64,000 nucleotides of DNA, from contig JAFFJZ010000001.1 of the NCBI GenBank assembly GCA_018340375.1, forward strand, positions 47,422,001-47,486,000, in the 5' to 3' direction. Positions 49,044-61,464 of this stretch are shown here, one piece after another. The stretch's first letter is position 1. Each line of letters starts with the position of its first letter. Source of the DNA: Gonatopus flavifemur (taxonomy: Eukaryota; Arthropoda; Insecta; Hymenoptera; Dryinidae). Made by a program: the position numbers and the translations under genes. Below the pieces are notes generated by a model. It did no database searches, was not told the origin of the DNA, and saw only the letters and a program-made list of their open reading frames with translations.

Positions 49044-49389
49044 TTCGATGCAAATGTTGTTATCCCTGTGCAAAAGAACCAATACAAACCGATAGGCCAA
49101 ATCCTATCGGGATTAATGATATGTTATCGGTTTCTATGCGGTTTTTGTCACAGTACTTAACCCTGGTTGAAAAAATCAATACAATCCGATGAAATGAAAT
49201 TCAATGGGATTTGGTCAGAACATTGTAGAAGATTCAATCAGATTTGGCAAGATTCAATCAGAATCACATTGGAAAAATACATTCATCTGATTAAATCCCA
49301 TTGACAAATGCTTGAATAGGATTTGGTCAGAACATTGTACAAGATTCAATGAGATTCGACGAAGTGTATCTCCCTGTATTATATCAGTA

Positions 49390-50212
49390 GGGGAAGGTCG
49401 GATAAAACCGGGTACCATAACTTCAATCGGTCATAGAGAAGTTCCTATTAGCAATAGATTAACCAACCAAAGCTTTTCAGTTTCCTTATATCCATTCATT
49501 AACAACATACTATTCGTATATTGCTGTAAAATTGATACAATTTTTTTGATATTCGTTCTAGTCGAAAGGTAGAAAACCCCGGTTCCACTCCATGGGTAGG
49601 GTAAAACCGGGTACTCGTTTAAATCAATGCAAAACACTTCTGAATTGTGAGATTTTTAGCACCAACCGTTGAATTCGATAAAACTGCCAAAAACGGACGT
49701 GAGTCATGTTTGAAAATTGATATATTTTGACCAACTAAAAAAAATTGTTCACAGAAAGAATTTTTTTGCGGCTAACTCAGTTGAGAACAAAAGTCGTAAG
49801 CACGCGCAAAGGGATCTTCAAGAATGAACATGTTTTGATGACTATTTTAGAATCAAAACACAAATTCTGTTAAATTTCATAAATTGGAAGATGAAATCGC
49901 AAGTACCCGGTTTGACCCCACAGTAACTTGTTGAGGTCAATATGGCTTAGATGGATTATGTGTTGCTCTAGGCGAATTATTAAAGAATGAAAATACACAG
50001 GAAAACATGCTCAATTGGAGTATGTAAAAACTTTGACAATTTTTTCGCAGAAAACTTTAGGCAACGTTCTCAGTGAGAAAGAGCGTTGCGTCGATGCTGT
50101 TGTTCTCTCTAACTGCTCAAAATATCTACTGCTACTAGTCCAAACGTTTGCTGTCAGAAAGAAGCACTAATCAGGGAGATATTGAGGTACCCGGTTTTAT
50201 CCGACTCTCCCC
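49390..50212. mobile_element. 823-bp Tc1/mariner-like non-autonomous element
   Basis: GGGGAAGGTCGGATAAAACC at the left is matched inverted at the right as GGGGAGAGTCGGATAAAACC, both continuing CGGGTACC. TA flanks each end (49388-49389, 50213-50214). A second inverted pair (AAAACCGGGTACT near 49604 and AGTACCCGGTTTGA near 49902) lies inside. No transposase. Confidence 0.8.
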
Positions 50213-50660
50213 TATTTATCAGTTTCGGTTGATGAAAACAAATAGAACATTGAATCCCACATAGAATTCATATGAGTTTCGTTTTTATCAACCACACTGT
50301 AAAAAATCTTCGGAATTTTCCCATGCCTATGTAAAGGAAATTTCCCACACTTGTACGGGAAAAGCGAGTTCATATGCGTGGGTAGAAGTTTTCACACAAA
50401 AATATATTAAAATTATCGTTTTTATGGAATTTTTACTGTCAACCTATAGGAATTTGCTCAATATTTACGGGCAATTTTCTATCTATGTAAGTGTTTACTT
50501 CATAAACATGTATCTGAAATTTCCCATAAAAATTTTTTACTATTAAAAATAAAAAAATATATTAAAAGGGAAAAATATTATCCCTGGTGAGAATCAAAAA
50601 GTGAAGAATAAAGCAGGTATCGGAACAAATGAAGCGTAAAACTGTTCCAATTCCCTCTTA

Positions 50661-50840
50661 AGAGGATACCATAGTTATTTTTTTCAAAATTTTGTTTTCG
50701 AAATTCAAAATTCGGGCTCTGTACAGACCTAGATGAAGTGCCAAAGAATCATCCCTGAAAATTTCAGATTTTTTTATGGATTCAGTTTCGAGTATTTTAG
50801 TGCAAGAAAACGTGCCCCGATGGTGACTATGATATCCTCT
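50661..50840. mobile_element. 180-bp MITE, AGAGGATAyCATAGT ends, TA duplication
   Basis: The ends AGAGGATACCATAGT and ACTATGATATCCTCT are inverted, TA at 50659-50660 and 50841-50842. Inserted in a family B copy. Confidence 0.75.
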
Positions 50841-50882
50841 TAATTTACGCCTAGATTACCTTTTGTTACGTTTAGATGACTC

Positions 50883-51217
50883 CCCAGTAAACAATTTTTC
50901 GGCCAACATTGAAAACTGTTATAATATTATCTGGGAGATATCAAAATGATCTATAATGCGTCGATTTCCATTAGCAAAGTTTTCCTCGTTCATACCAAAT
51001 TTCTGTGTTTTTCCCCCTATTTTTCTATGGGTTCTGCCACCTTTTTGATGTCTCCTCAAGAGTTCTAAATGATATCTAAAAGTTATCCGTGATATCTTTT
51101 ACATAGCATTGAGAACTCTTGAGAAGACATCAAAAGGGTGGCAGAATCGACGCATTAGGGATCATTTCGACATCTTTCAGATAACATTATGAAGGTTTCA
51201 AATAACTGTTTACTGGG
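50883..51217. mobile_element. 335-bp MITE, CCCAGTAAACA ends
   Basis: The ends CCCAGTAAACA and TGTTTACTGGG are inverted; inner arms share ATAATGCGTCGATT / AATCGACGCATTA. Inserted in the same family B copy. Confidence 0.7.
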
Positions 51218-51353
51218 TCTTAGCTTACGCTTCACCAGGGATGACCACCATCCCTGCTCCTACCCACTTTGGCCTCACTTTGGGTATGTCCAATTCGCAG
51301 TCTAGCGTATCATATAAAAGTCTATGTGCATCACTAAATTGATGAGTACTCCG

Positions 51354-52278
51354 CACTGTTAGAGAAATCTGTTTGGAATTTAATGTAAAAAGTTTGGAAG
51401 CAATTAACACACACAATTGTGTATGACTTTTCAAACATTTTTGTATCCCCAAAATAATAGACAGAATTTTGAATTCAAGCCACAACATTATAAAAATCGA
51501 TGTAAAAAAATGCATGAATTTTCAACACTATATTACTTAATTTCCAAAATTCCTCCCAAATGTTTCATCATGTTACGGTGTGAAATTAATAGCAAAAATT
51601 CTAAAAATCAAAATACATATATGAATGAATTATTAGAATCGCGTGATTTGATTTTACGATGAATTTTCAACACCACATTATTTAATTTTAAAAATCCCTC
51701 CTGAATACTTCATCATGTTTTGTTACAAAATTAATACAAAAAATTCTGAAAATGAAAATACATATATGAGCGAATTATTAGAACTGCGTGATTTGATTTC
51801 ATAATTAGTGAAGTTGATTTTACAACAAGTAATTTTCCCTACAAAAATTCACATCGAAAGGGTAGACCACGATTGTCCCGAAATTTCCTGATTTATTGAA
51901 AACTAGTACTTTCTAGTCATTTCTCAAAATCTACTAGTTTTCAACACATCGGGGAATTTCAGGTTCACACACTTTCGGGATAATCGCATATATCGGGATA
52001 TGAATTTTTATAAACTGTGGTGAATATCAGAAACTTTGTTTGAAATTTGAGAAATATGTGATTGATTTTCCAATATTCAAATAAATACAGAAATTCAATA
52101 TCTATAGTTATGAATTTTCACAAGCTGTTATGAATTTCAAAACTTTTGTTTGAAGTTCATGAAATATGTGATTGATTTTTCAACATCCAAATGTGGAATA
52201 CAATTCATATAGCGCCCTTGAAAGTTAATGTACTTTTTTCTATGACGTATATTGAATTCACAAACATTTTTAACAGTG
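51354..52278. mobile_element. 925-bp element, CACTGTTA ends, internal tandem duplications
   Basis: The ends CACTGTTAGAGAAAT and ATTTTTAACAGTG are inverted, CG at 51352-51353 and 52279-52280. A 146-bp unit (from 51515) is repeated at 51661, and a 110-bp unit (from about 52002) at about 52112. Same ends as the 234-bp MITE at 8168. Confidence 0.7.
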
Positions 52279-52294
52279 CGGTGAAAATAAAACA

Positions 52295-52379
52295 TGCCAC
52301 AAACAATGTGCGAAAAGCGTGCGACGATGCAAATCTGTCCTGTTTCCCACTGTCTGCACGCTTTTCGCACATTGTGGCA
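52295..52379. mobile_element. 85-bp hairpin, TGCCACA ends
   Basis: ATGTGCGAAAAGCGTGC occurs near the left end and inverted at the right, CA on both sides. The loop is GC-richer than the surroundings. Confidence 0.65.
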
Positions 52380-52474
52380 CATTTTATTTACATTACGTTG
52401 ATGATAATGACCCTGAATAGCAAGAATTCATCCTGTCTACGTCTAGGAAGTACAACCTTTGCCAGGACCAGACT

Positions 52475-52784
52475 CCCATACAAGCAAAAAATTTGCTTTG
52501 TCTAAAAGATTTCTTCTGCAAAACCCCAAGAGAACACAAACCTTCAGGAACGTTCATTGAATGTTCCTGGACGTTCGCGAACGTTCAATGAACGTTCCTG
52601 AAGGTTTGTGTTCTCTTGGGGCAGTTTTCACTGTCTGTAAGATGTGTTCGTTTAAGGAATTCAAAAGATGTTTTTAGATCTCTTTTAGATGTCTTTTAGA
52701 TTTCTTAAACTAAGACATCTCAAAGACAGTGAAAATTGTTGCATAAGAAATCTTTCAGACACAGCAAAAGTTTTGCTGTATGGG
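52475..52784. mobile_element. CCCATACA-ended MITE with nested 98-bp hairpin, CT duplication
   Basis: CCCATACAAGCAAAA (left) pairs with TTTTGCTGTATGGG (right), continuing as TCTAAAAGATTTCTT / AAGAAATCTTTCAGA. CT flanks both ends. The arm is cut by the hairpin at 52524. Confidence 0.75.
52524..52621. mobile_element. 98-bp near-perfect hairpin, CCCCAAGAGAACAC ends
   Basis: Each end starts CCCCAAGAGAACACAAACCT and the arms match without a mismatch for 38 bp. A second copy with the same termini is at 62193-62280. Confidence 0.85.
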
Positions 52785-54204
52785 CTGTTTGTCAACTCCG
52801 GCAATCTTTACACGGGAACTTTCAAGTATCCTCATTATCGATCATATTTTCTGTAAGGACGAAAAACGTATACAGATGACATTAAAAAGCGGTGATTGAA
52901 CAAGACAAAAATAGTTCGACTCGGAGTCCATTGAATTCAACACGATCGACATCAGCAAAACAACAAAAATAAGCTACAGAGCTACAGTCACAAGAAATGT
53001 TTCGATAATCGGAATCATTGTGATAAAGATTCAAAATGGACCGTATGAAATCTGTCAATGACTGACCGAAGAATACGTTTCACTTCTAAGAGTTCACAAA
53101 GCAATCATTTTTTTGTTCACTGTAAAATTTGCATAACTCCACGTCATTTGCGTAAATCTTGAATATAGTTGTAAAATGTGTCATTTGAGCACAATCATTA
53201 TTTTTAACCTTTCCTCATCGATGAAATATATTCGTGATAAAAGATTCGACCGAAGCTTTGAGAGCTTCAACAGGATTTCAAAGATAAGTTACTCGGTGAT
53301 TTATGTTCATAATTCATCGTTGAATTGAAGAATGAGAAAAACATTGTCACCATTATTGTACGGGAAATTGTTACGAAGAGATATTTAATTGCTTCCCAAA
53401 ACATGAATCATTCATTTATGACAGCGAATAAAGATGATATTCCGTGAAAAGATAATATCATTGTATCACTTGCATGTTTACAATAGGCAATTAAATCGTA
53501 ATTAAATTTATTTCAATCAATCATGATTGATCATACGATTGATCAAAACAATCCGTTATTTATCTTTCATAAATGGATGAGTATGCGCTTCTTCTCCCGT
53601 CAGATTTAGATTCAATGGGCAGTGCGAAGAGAAGCGTGTGTACAGATTTATTTATCAACTCACGTTCGTGTGTTGATCCTTTTATCCTATCAGACGAGTT
53701 TTTCATCGATACTTGAAGTTCTTGATTGACATCTCTCTTGGAATTACTAAATCAATTCCAATTGGATTTTAATGTCTATTTTTATCCAACATTAGATTCC
53801 GACTTGCAGAGAAAACAATTTGGTTTCGATCGTAAATTCGATTGGCAAATAATTGTGGTGTGATGCTTCGAAGCAATAAATTCTGTTTATCCAAAGACCT
53901 CGAGAGAGAAAACTGTACCTAAAATTGAGCCTAAGTACAGTTTTTAATCACAGTGACTATATTTTCATTATATTATAATGGAATATATGGCTACCTATGC
54001 GAGAATTGAGAAGACTAGAAAAACCCCCAAGCTTATCCCAGGATTGGCACAAGTGTCACGAACAAACCTCCGTTAAAAATAATTGGATCCATGATGATTG
54101 GTTCCATGATTGTCCCACTTTTTCCAATGGATAGTTAGTCATGGGATATTTGTTGGTATCTTTGGAATGGCCATTGCACTTGGTACAAGCTTGGCACAAG
54201 CGTG

Positions 54205-54391
54205 CACTGAAAGAAAAAAGTCATTGGTGCCAAAAAATATTGCATCCAATGGAATTTCAACCAATGAATGAAATGGTTTTTCACCGCATCAAGTGGGAAA
54301 CAATTTTATCCATTAAAGTAAAATTTCATTGATCTAAAGAAATATCTTATAGATACCATTTTTTTGTCGCAATGACTTTTTTCCCTCAGTG
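54205..54391. mobile_element. 187-bp MITE in the left arm of the palindrome
   Basis: The ends CACTGAAAGAAAAAAGTCAT and ATGACTTTTTTCCCTCAGTG are inverted. It is absent from the matching place in the right arm, so it inserted later. Confidence 0.75.
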
Positions 54392-54646
54392 TAAAAAACA
54401 AGCACTCGTTAGGAACAACTAAGCCGATGTTGTCTACATGAGTGGTACAATGTTTAGAATTAGTGATTGCATTCCGAGTCCACAATGGCTAAAGACTTGT
54501 GCATAACCATTGGGTCAAGACTGGCCCAATCTTCTCCCCATGATTAGCCCCACCTCCTAGTTTCACACACTAAGATAGATATAGTTGATCTAAGTAAGAA
54601 TAAAACTTGACTTAATGGTACTAGGCTACTTTTAAACGTAATCATA

Positions 54647-55388
54647 CACGGAAATCAACTCATCTTGAAACACTCTGTACAGGATTTCAAGATGTCTTTC
54701 CCATGCAGGTATTAACAAGACTGAAAGAACCCAAGCTTGTCCCAGTCTTGGCACATTTAAAATCCATCGTTTCAACACGATTCATGTACGGTATTCTGAG
54801 GGAGAAAGTCAAGCTGAAATATGGATCACATTACTCCTCTCATCAGAATCGTTTGGACTAGGCTTGGAAAAAACCATTGGCCCAAGCTTGTCCTAATCTT
54901 ATCATTCCCAAGTCTATGCCAAGTTTGGCAAATTGTTCAAGACAAGTCTCGGTAGGTCTTATACCAGGTTTGGTTCATAATTGGGCCATTGGTCGATACA
55001 CACATGGTATGGGTACTGTGACTATAAGAATACACTTGCCCATCTGTGTATGGAACAATGTTTGCCGAGAAAAAGTCTTGAACAATTCAATAAACTTGGC
55101 CCAGGCTTGGGAATGATAAGATCAGGACAAGCTTGGGCTAAAGGTTCGTTTCAGCCTAGTTCAAATGATTCGCCAAGCATCAATCAATACTTCTTTCATC
55201 ACAGATACTGATGAGAAGAGTAATTTGATCTATATTCCAGCTCAAAGTTCTCCCTCGGAATACCGTACATGAATCATCTTAAAACGATAGATTGAATGTG
55301 CCAAGACTGGGACGAGCTTGGGTTTTTTGTCTGGCAAAGACATCTTGAAATCCTGTTGAGAGTTCTTCAAGATCAGTTGATTCCCGTG
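54647..55388. mobile_element. 742-bp palindrome nested at the centre
   Basis: The ends CACGGAAATCAACT and AGTTGATTCCCGTG are inverted, TA on both sides (54645-54646, 55389-55390). It shares the CCCAAGCTTGTCCCAG word with the outer element, so the two are related. Confidence 0.75.
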
Positions 55389-56137
55389 TACGACCACATT
55401 TAAAAGTAGCCTATTACCATTGAGTCAAGTCCATCATGGGGAGGAGATTGGACTGGTCTTGGCCCGATAGTTATGCACAAGTCTTTATCCATTGTGAACT
55501 CGGAATTCCGTCACTAATTGGAAACACTGTGCCACTTATGTGGACAACACCAGCCTAAATAATCATCTTAACGCTTGATTCTTACGTTTGTGCCAAGCTT
55601 GTACCAAGTGCAACCAAGTGGCCATTCCAGAGATACCAAAAAATGTCCCATGACTAACTATCCATTGGAAAAAGTGGGACAATCATGGAACCAATCATTA
55701 TGGAGGTTTGTTCCTGATACACGTGCCAATCCTGGGACAAGCTTGGGTTTTTTTCCAGTCCTGGTAATACCTGCATGGATAGGTTCAATTTCAGCTACAG
55801 TTTTTCCTCAGTGTATGAGGCGAAAACCATCATTGAATCATGGCGCTAATATTATTTTGTGTACGAATGTAAACGGTTAACGCGCAAGCCGAGCCGAAGA
55901 TCAAGTACGTTGCTTTCTGTCGATTCAACATAAGCACGCGTGACGAGTGCTTGTACGCACTCTCAGAGCCGCAGGGATGTTTCACTAGAGTAAAATTGAC
56001 AAATTGCTTGCATACCTTTGAAAAATTACAAATCAAACTCCACGAGCAGATAGTACTATCTCAGTAATAACAGACGCATGACAGATAATATTTGAACCGT
56101 GTACAATAACTTTTATATAATTTGATAAATGAACATA

Positions 56138-56405
56138 CACTGAGAAAACAGATGTCTTGAAAAATACCATAATTTATGGATTTTTGGCGTTGGTCTGACC
56201 CGAGTGAAAATATTTACGTGAACGAATCTCTGAAAGTCCCATAATTTCTCGGACTTTTTATAGAGAAGTATGGTACCTTCCTCATAAAAGTCCCAGACGT
56301 TATGGTACTTTTAGAGGTATCTTCACATAGATATTTTGAGTCGGGTTAGACCAACGCCAAAAATCCATAAATTATAGTATTTTCCAAGATACCTTTTTCT
56401 CCGTG
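56138..56405. mobile_element. MITE family C, copy 1 (268 bp)
   Basis: Almost the whole element folds on itself: CACTGAGAAAACAGATGTCT to CTTTTTCTCCGTG, with ATAATTTATGGATTTTTGGC in both arms. TA on each side. Confidence 0.85.
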
Positions 56406-56705
56406 TACGAAAGTTCAAAGACGTAGTAGTAGACGTAGACGTCTTAAACAGTTAAAAATTCCTGCGTGAAGCTTGAGTCACATGCGATGGAAGCGGTTTT
56501 CATTCACGTGCTTGAAAATCTTCTCGAAATTTCAATCAGATATGAATACAAATTCAGTCAACTATTATAAGTAACATAATATTGCAAAAATTGAAAACTC
56601 AGTTACACGTTATACTCTGTTCAGCGCAGAGATGCAATGGGGGAGGGGGTTCAAGGTTACCAGGTTAGAATTATATTCAATCTACATAGAATTATATATA
56701 AACTA

Positions 56706-56847
56706 TACTGAAAAAAAAAATTTCTTCCAGCCAAATAAATGGTTATTCGTCCTGTACCAAAGAAATATTTTGTTGATACTAATAAATATTTTTTTGGTAC
56801 AGGGCGAATAATCATTTATTTGACTGGAAGAAATTTGTTTTTCAGTG
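56706..56847. mobile_element. 142-bp hairpin MITE, TA duplication
   Basis: The arms TACTGAAAAA...AATTTCTTCCAG and CTGGAAGAAATT...TTTTTCAGTG are inverted; inner AAATGGTTATTCGTCCTGTA matches on the other arm. TA at 56704-56705 and 56848-56849. Confidence 0.82.
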
Positions 56848-56937
56848 TATATTAAATTGTGTATAAATTATATATAAAATTCGAAAACTGTTCCAAAAAA
56901 CAGAAAAACACACCCCAACAAGCTAAACTATATAGTA

Positions 56938-57129
56938 CACAGTAGAAAATTTTGTGTATTTTCAACACACGTGCATGTTCCGAACGTTAAATATTGACAC
57001 AAAGGATGTGAGAAATTAACACAAAAGTGTTAAATTTACATTGAAAATCTGTCAATTTGACACTCACAAGTTGTGATTTTCAACACGAATTTTGAGTGGA
57101 CCGTTTCTAACAAAAGATTTTTTACTGTG
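56938..57129. mobile_element. CACAGTAGAAAAT-ended MITE
   Basis: The ends CACAGTAGAAAAT and ATTTTTTACTGTG are inverted, with AACACA and TTGACAC words repeated inside. Flanks are TA and CA. Confidence 0.6.
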
Positions 57130-58239
57130 CAGTTAAATGCGTTCAAGTTCACTTTTTGTCCTTGAAAATTGGATGCTTTGGGCACCCATTCACAGCGTTA
57201 GTTTGTTGCGCCCCTGTGCAAGTACATATACTCGAAAAGAAACGTGTTGGAACATTCTAGAAGCACCGCACATACATATTTCAGAAACATGTCAATACGG
57301 AAATATAATGATCGTTCCAGAAACTTTTAGCCAACTTTTGTCAGATTGCGAATAAAAATGATGAAACACAAATTACTTGCGCATCATTCGAAGAACAAAC
57401 GAATATTTCCTTATGCGTAGGAACGATAGTTTGAAGGTGAAAAAGTTTTGAAAATAATTTAATTACGATAATTACTTGAATCAAGATTAATCGAAGGGAA
57501 CGGCAACGCAACGCATCGATACTACGAATTGATCTTTGCTCTTTTACTCATCTCTCTTTGACCATTTTGTTGACTCTGTTGATTTTCATTTATGAATAAA
57601 GAGACGTGAATCGATGAAATAGAATTTTTTGCCCGTGAAAATGGTCGAGACGCGATAAACTCGACTTATGTGCAACGCGTATATGTAATTAACCGGAAAC
57701 TATGAATCTCTAATTCCTCTTCAGCCAAGTTTATGAAATAAATCTCAGACTATCAGCGCGTGGACATTAATCTCTACAATACTATGCCGCGGTTATTATC
57801 TGTACGTCTTGTTTATGGGACTGTATTTGAATTATACGAGATCATGAGTCAATTCAGTGTTGAAAAGTCAAAGTAAAATGTAACAATAAAGTTTACATAG
57901 GGAGATATACTTTGAAGGCCACTGCGATTATTGTACTAACATAGTTATTTTACGTTTGTAGGGTGGTGAAGTGTGTTGGTATTCACTTCGTGTACATTAG
58001 TTTGGAGTTTGATTTGGAATCACTATACCAAACTAATGCCAGATTTGTGTCAGAGAATGTATTATCAGTTTTTCGTGTGACGTGTGTAATAGCCTTAGTG
58101 TGCTGAACTTTACCATTGTTAGATGATGTAAGTTGTCTCGTTTAAAAGTCTTCGCGCTTCCTTCAACCTGACGACGGGCAATAGCTTGGGCCAAGCATGA
58201 CACTCGAACTGAGCTAACGTTGCCTGACAGCGAAGGTCT

Positions 58240-58471
58240 CACTGTGTTTCTTTGCCCTCATTCTGATAAATCTTGTTTACAACGGAAAAAATGAAATTAC
58301 ATCCTCGAATTCAAGAAGGAATATATTTCTGTTTCAATTTGAAAATTTTTTGTTCCAATCTGATGAAAACTTTCTCCATTGAACTGATTTTTTTTCCGTT
58401 GGAAAAAGAATTCATTAGGATAAGAACGAAAAGAAAATTTTCTTTCAGTTTAAGAAATTGGGTTCACAGTG
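58240..58471. mobile_element. MITE family A, copy 3 (232 bp)
   Basis: The right end TAAGAAATTGGGTTCACAGTG and left CACTGTGTTTCTTTGCCCTC belong to family A; part of the left arm is deleted. Confidence 0.7.
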
Positions 58472-58818
58472 CGTCTTAGCTCTCATCTACCCCTCTTCTT
58501 TGTGCTTTGCAATCAACTAAATGAAGCTTTTTCCATGATCAAGAATTCACTGTGGTTCTTGAACTTGCTCAATGTTCTGGTTTCAGACTGTACCTCTTCA
58601 CCTCTATGAACGGAAGATCAAATTTTCAAAAACTTCTTGTTCCCATTTAGACCCTCGTGAAGTAACTGAGGGTTAGTTATACAAAGATAAATTGTGAAGC
58701 TTGTGCCAGCGTTGATTGCTGGAACGATGTTACCATTCCAGGTTAGTGATGCCGATGTTTAAAAGAATCGATTCTTTTAATACAGTATATATGAAATGTT
58801 TATCAATATTTTATATAA

Positions 58819-59151
58819 CCCTAGCGATTCCAAAGTGACCAATTTTTTTGGTTTACTTTGGTCAGAAAATGGTTACCCAAATGGTTTTTACCTATTTGTG
58901 ACCGAAAACTAACGGTCGCTTACAACAAATCTGCCACCGAAAAATGTGGTCCGTTTTTGGAAACTTTTTGGTTTTTTTGAGGTAAAAACGCAGAAAATCA
59001 CACAAAATAACCGAAAAATCACCAAATTCAGATGGTTGAATTTTTGTTGGATTTTGATCAATTTTTGTTGAGAAAAATGTCCTCAACGACCAATTAGTCA
59101 CCAAAACCAAGATTTTTCACCAAAATGTCGGTTCACCCAGATCCGCTAGGG
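58819..59151. mobile_element. 333-bp MITE, CCCTAGCG ends, AA duplication
   Basis: CCCTAGCGATTC at the left and GATCCGCTAGGG at the right, AA flanking both. The interior has repeated TTTTGGT / ACCAAAA words. Confidence 0.6.
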
Positions 59152-59482
59152 AAATCAATAAAAACTGAAGACTTTTTCAATAGAAGAGAATCGATTCTGT
59201 TCAAGAATCAGCATCACTATTCCAAGCCTTGGTCAAGCTTCTAAGGTGACCAGACGTCCCGGTGGTTATTCGAAATGTCCTGGGTTATTTTAGAACCTAT
59301 AGAATTTATTTAGTCGACAATAACAGAAAGGAAGAAAGTTACGCTGCAAAGCGAGAGACAATGATGCCGGAAATGGTTTTCTTTAAGAGACAACGATATC
59401 GCGTTCGTCTCGGATATCTCTTTCTGACCAACGTGCTCAGATGGTAATTGTTCGCATTCTCTTAATGGCATTCTAAAACACA

Positions 59483-59753
59483 CACTGGGAACTCAATATC
59501 TCAGACTTGAAGGGTCTTGTTTCCGATGGAAGAAATAATTCATTTCAATGGCAAAATTTTTCATTGAATTGAAATCACATTCTTCGAATTCAAGGAGAAA
59601 TATATTTTGGTTTCAATTTGGGAATTTCTCATTTCAATCTCATGAAAACTTTTTCCATTCCACAGAATTTTTTTCTATTAAAAACAAGATTTATTAGAAC
59701 GAGGGCAAAGAAAATAAAATTTTTCTTCGGGTTAGGAAATTAGGTTCTCAATG
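59483..59753. mobile_element. MITE family A, copy 4 (271 bp)
   Basis: Left end CACTGGGAACTCAATATCT, right end AGGTTCTCAATG, CA on both sides. The interior aligns with copies 1 and 2. Confidence 0.75.
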
Positions 59754-59922
59754 CATGAGAATGATTTTGTGATAAAAAAAAAGAAGAAGCGTGTAAATAA
59801 ACTTTCTGGATTTTATTTTTCGAGAAAACTGGGGGAAAAATGTAGTTATTTTGTGATTTCCGAATGCCTTTCAAAACAGAGGTCGCCGTCCGTCATAGGT
59901 TGAAGAAAAGGTGGTCTGTAAA

Positions 59923-60271
59923 CAAGGATATGAAAAGCATTTGAAACGCTTTTTAGCGAAAATTTAGTATTGCCAACAAATTCTGCTGTTTTTTCTCTAT
60001 TTCTGCACATTTACTGTTTGTTTTTGTAGTTTTTTTTTAATTTCCCTAAAAATGATATATTTCGTATTTCCTATGGAAAATGCAAAATGCTTTCGGAAAT
60101 CTATTATAAAATACGAAATATGAAATATATCATGTTCAGAGAAATTTTTTCCAGCAGAAAACCACGAAAACACATAGAAAATGTGCAGAAACGGGGAATA
60201 TTCAGCAAAATTTCTTGGTAATATCAAAATTTCGCAAAAAAGCATTTCAAATGCTTTTACATTTCTGCTTG
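59923..60271. repeat. 350-bp foldback repeat
   Basis: CAAGGATATGAAAAGCATTTG (left) pairs with CAAATGCTTTTACATTTCTG (right); an inner pair ATGATATATTTCGTATTTC / GAAATATGAAATATATCAT closes the hairpin. Confidence 0.65.
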
Positions 60272-61305
60272 TGAAGCATATTTAATTCCATAAAAACTTT
60301 ATATAGTTCCAACAATTTTTCTACTCAGGAAAACCATTTCGATTTTGCTCTCCGACGATCTTGTCACTCCGAGTCGAAAAATGTGGACGGTTTTTGGCCT
60401 CGTATTCCGTTTTTAGACTTATTTTGTCTTGATTATTGAATAATGCGGACAAAAACAGTACTTTTTCATGATTTTCGACTCGGGACCCTACCAGCTTCCT
60501 CCCCTACAAGACCGTCTTCTATTTCCATTATAAGAAGATACTTAAAATTGCTTTCAGAATAAAAATCAATTGATAAATGGTATCAAATCACGTTTTCGAA
60601 CGTGACAAAAAGTTCTATATCTGCGATATAATAGTGATGTAACGCATAAGAAAGTTAATTGTAATGATACGAGCAAATATCGAACAAATGTCGAATTTTC
60701 CTTTCAAATAAAGTTCTTTGGCATTCTCTTGACACGCAACGTATTTGCGATGATCTCTGATTTTTGTTTATGTTTCCGTATCACTTTCCGACACTCTGGG
60801 GATTGAAAATATTATTATCTATAATGATTTCTACGCTTCATATCCTTCACATTTATTGTTTAATAAACCTTGGTTCTTCTTTTAATTGCATTCAATTATA
60901 TTGATTTTTATAATAAGTTTTTTTTCTCTACGCAAGATCAGTCGGCATATTCTATGCATATGGAAAGTTCCTTGATATATTTTTACGCCAACACATGAAG
61001 CAAATTTATTGGTTTCGTCAAGAGCTTGATAAGATTTGTGGAATAATCGAACGATTAGACTGTTCCTGTCAATTGATCATACATTCCTATCAGTTTTCAA
61101 ATCAAACGAGGTACATAGGTGAGTAATTTCCTTCGAATTGAATGAATATTCACTTCTCATTTCCACGAAGGATAATGATAAGCCTCGAATGAATATCTGA
61201 TTGAATTCAACGAGAGTAATAGCGTAAGAGGAAAATTCTAACATTGTTGACTTAGCATCAATCGTTTTCTAGATATCCGATAGGAATAACATAGCAGAGG
61301 GTTCC

Positions 61306-61424
61306 CTAGCAGAAATGACTCTAGCCATCTCATAGTTAATGTCAAGGCCCTGTCTAGTGACTAGCTTCACTGCTAGTGCCTTGAAAGGTGCTAGACAACC
61401 GCTATAATCATTTTTACTGGGGTT
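61306..61424. repeat. Short degenerate inverted repeat
   Basis: CCCTAGCAGAAATGACT and, inverted, CCCCAGTAAAAATGATTAT, with CTAGTGACTAGCTTCACTGC in the middle. Imperfect. Confidence 0.35.
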
Positions 61425-61464
61425 AAGCTCCTAGAACGCAGATTTGTAGTTTTACACGTTCATA

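Larger units (their letters stand above)
50582..51240. mobile_element. MITE family B copy carrying two other elements
   Basis: The ends CCCTGGTGAGAAT and CTTCACCAGGG, AT at both sides. The family core is cut twice: by 50661-50840 and by 50883-51217. Removing both restores the order of family motifs seen at 48705. Confidence 0.75.
53990..55813. mobile_element. 1.8-kb palindromic element with nested palindrome
   Basis: The left arm from about 53990 pairs with the right arm to 55813 (CTCAGTG end). Arms carry AAGCTTrTCCCAGGATTGGCAC, TCCATGATTG and CCAATGGATAGTTAGTCATG. The left terminus is eroded. ORFs at 54141, 54877, 54981 and 55575 are by-products of the repeat. Confidence 0.75.

Noticed and set aside
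54141..55880. ORFs of 63-101 codons with repeated QAW and CPN-like text
   Set aside because: They are translations of a palindromic repeat; the same words recur in both orientations and in different frames.
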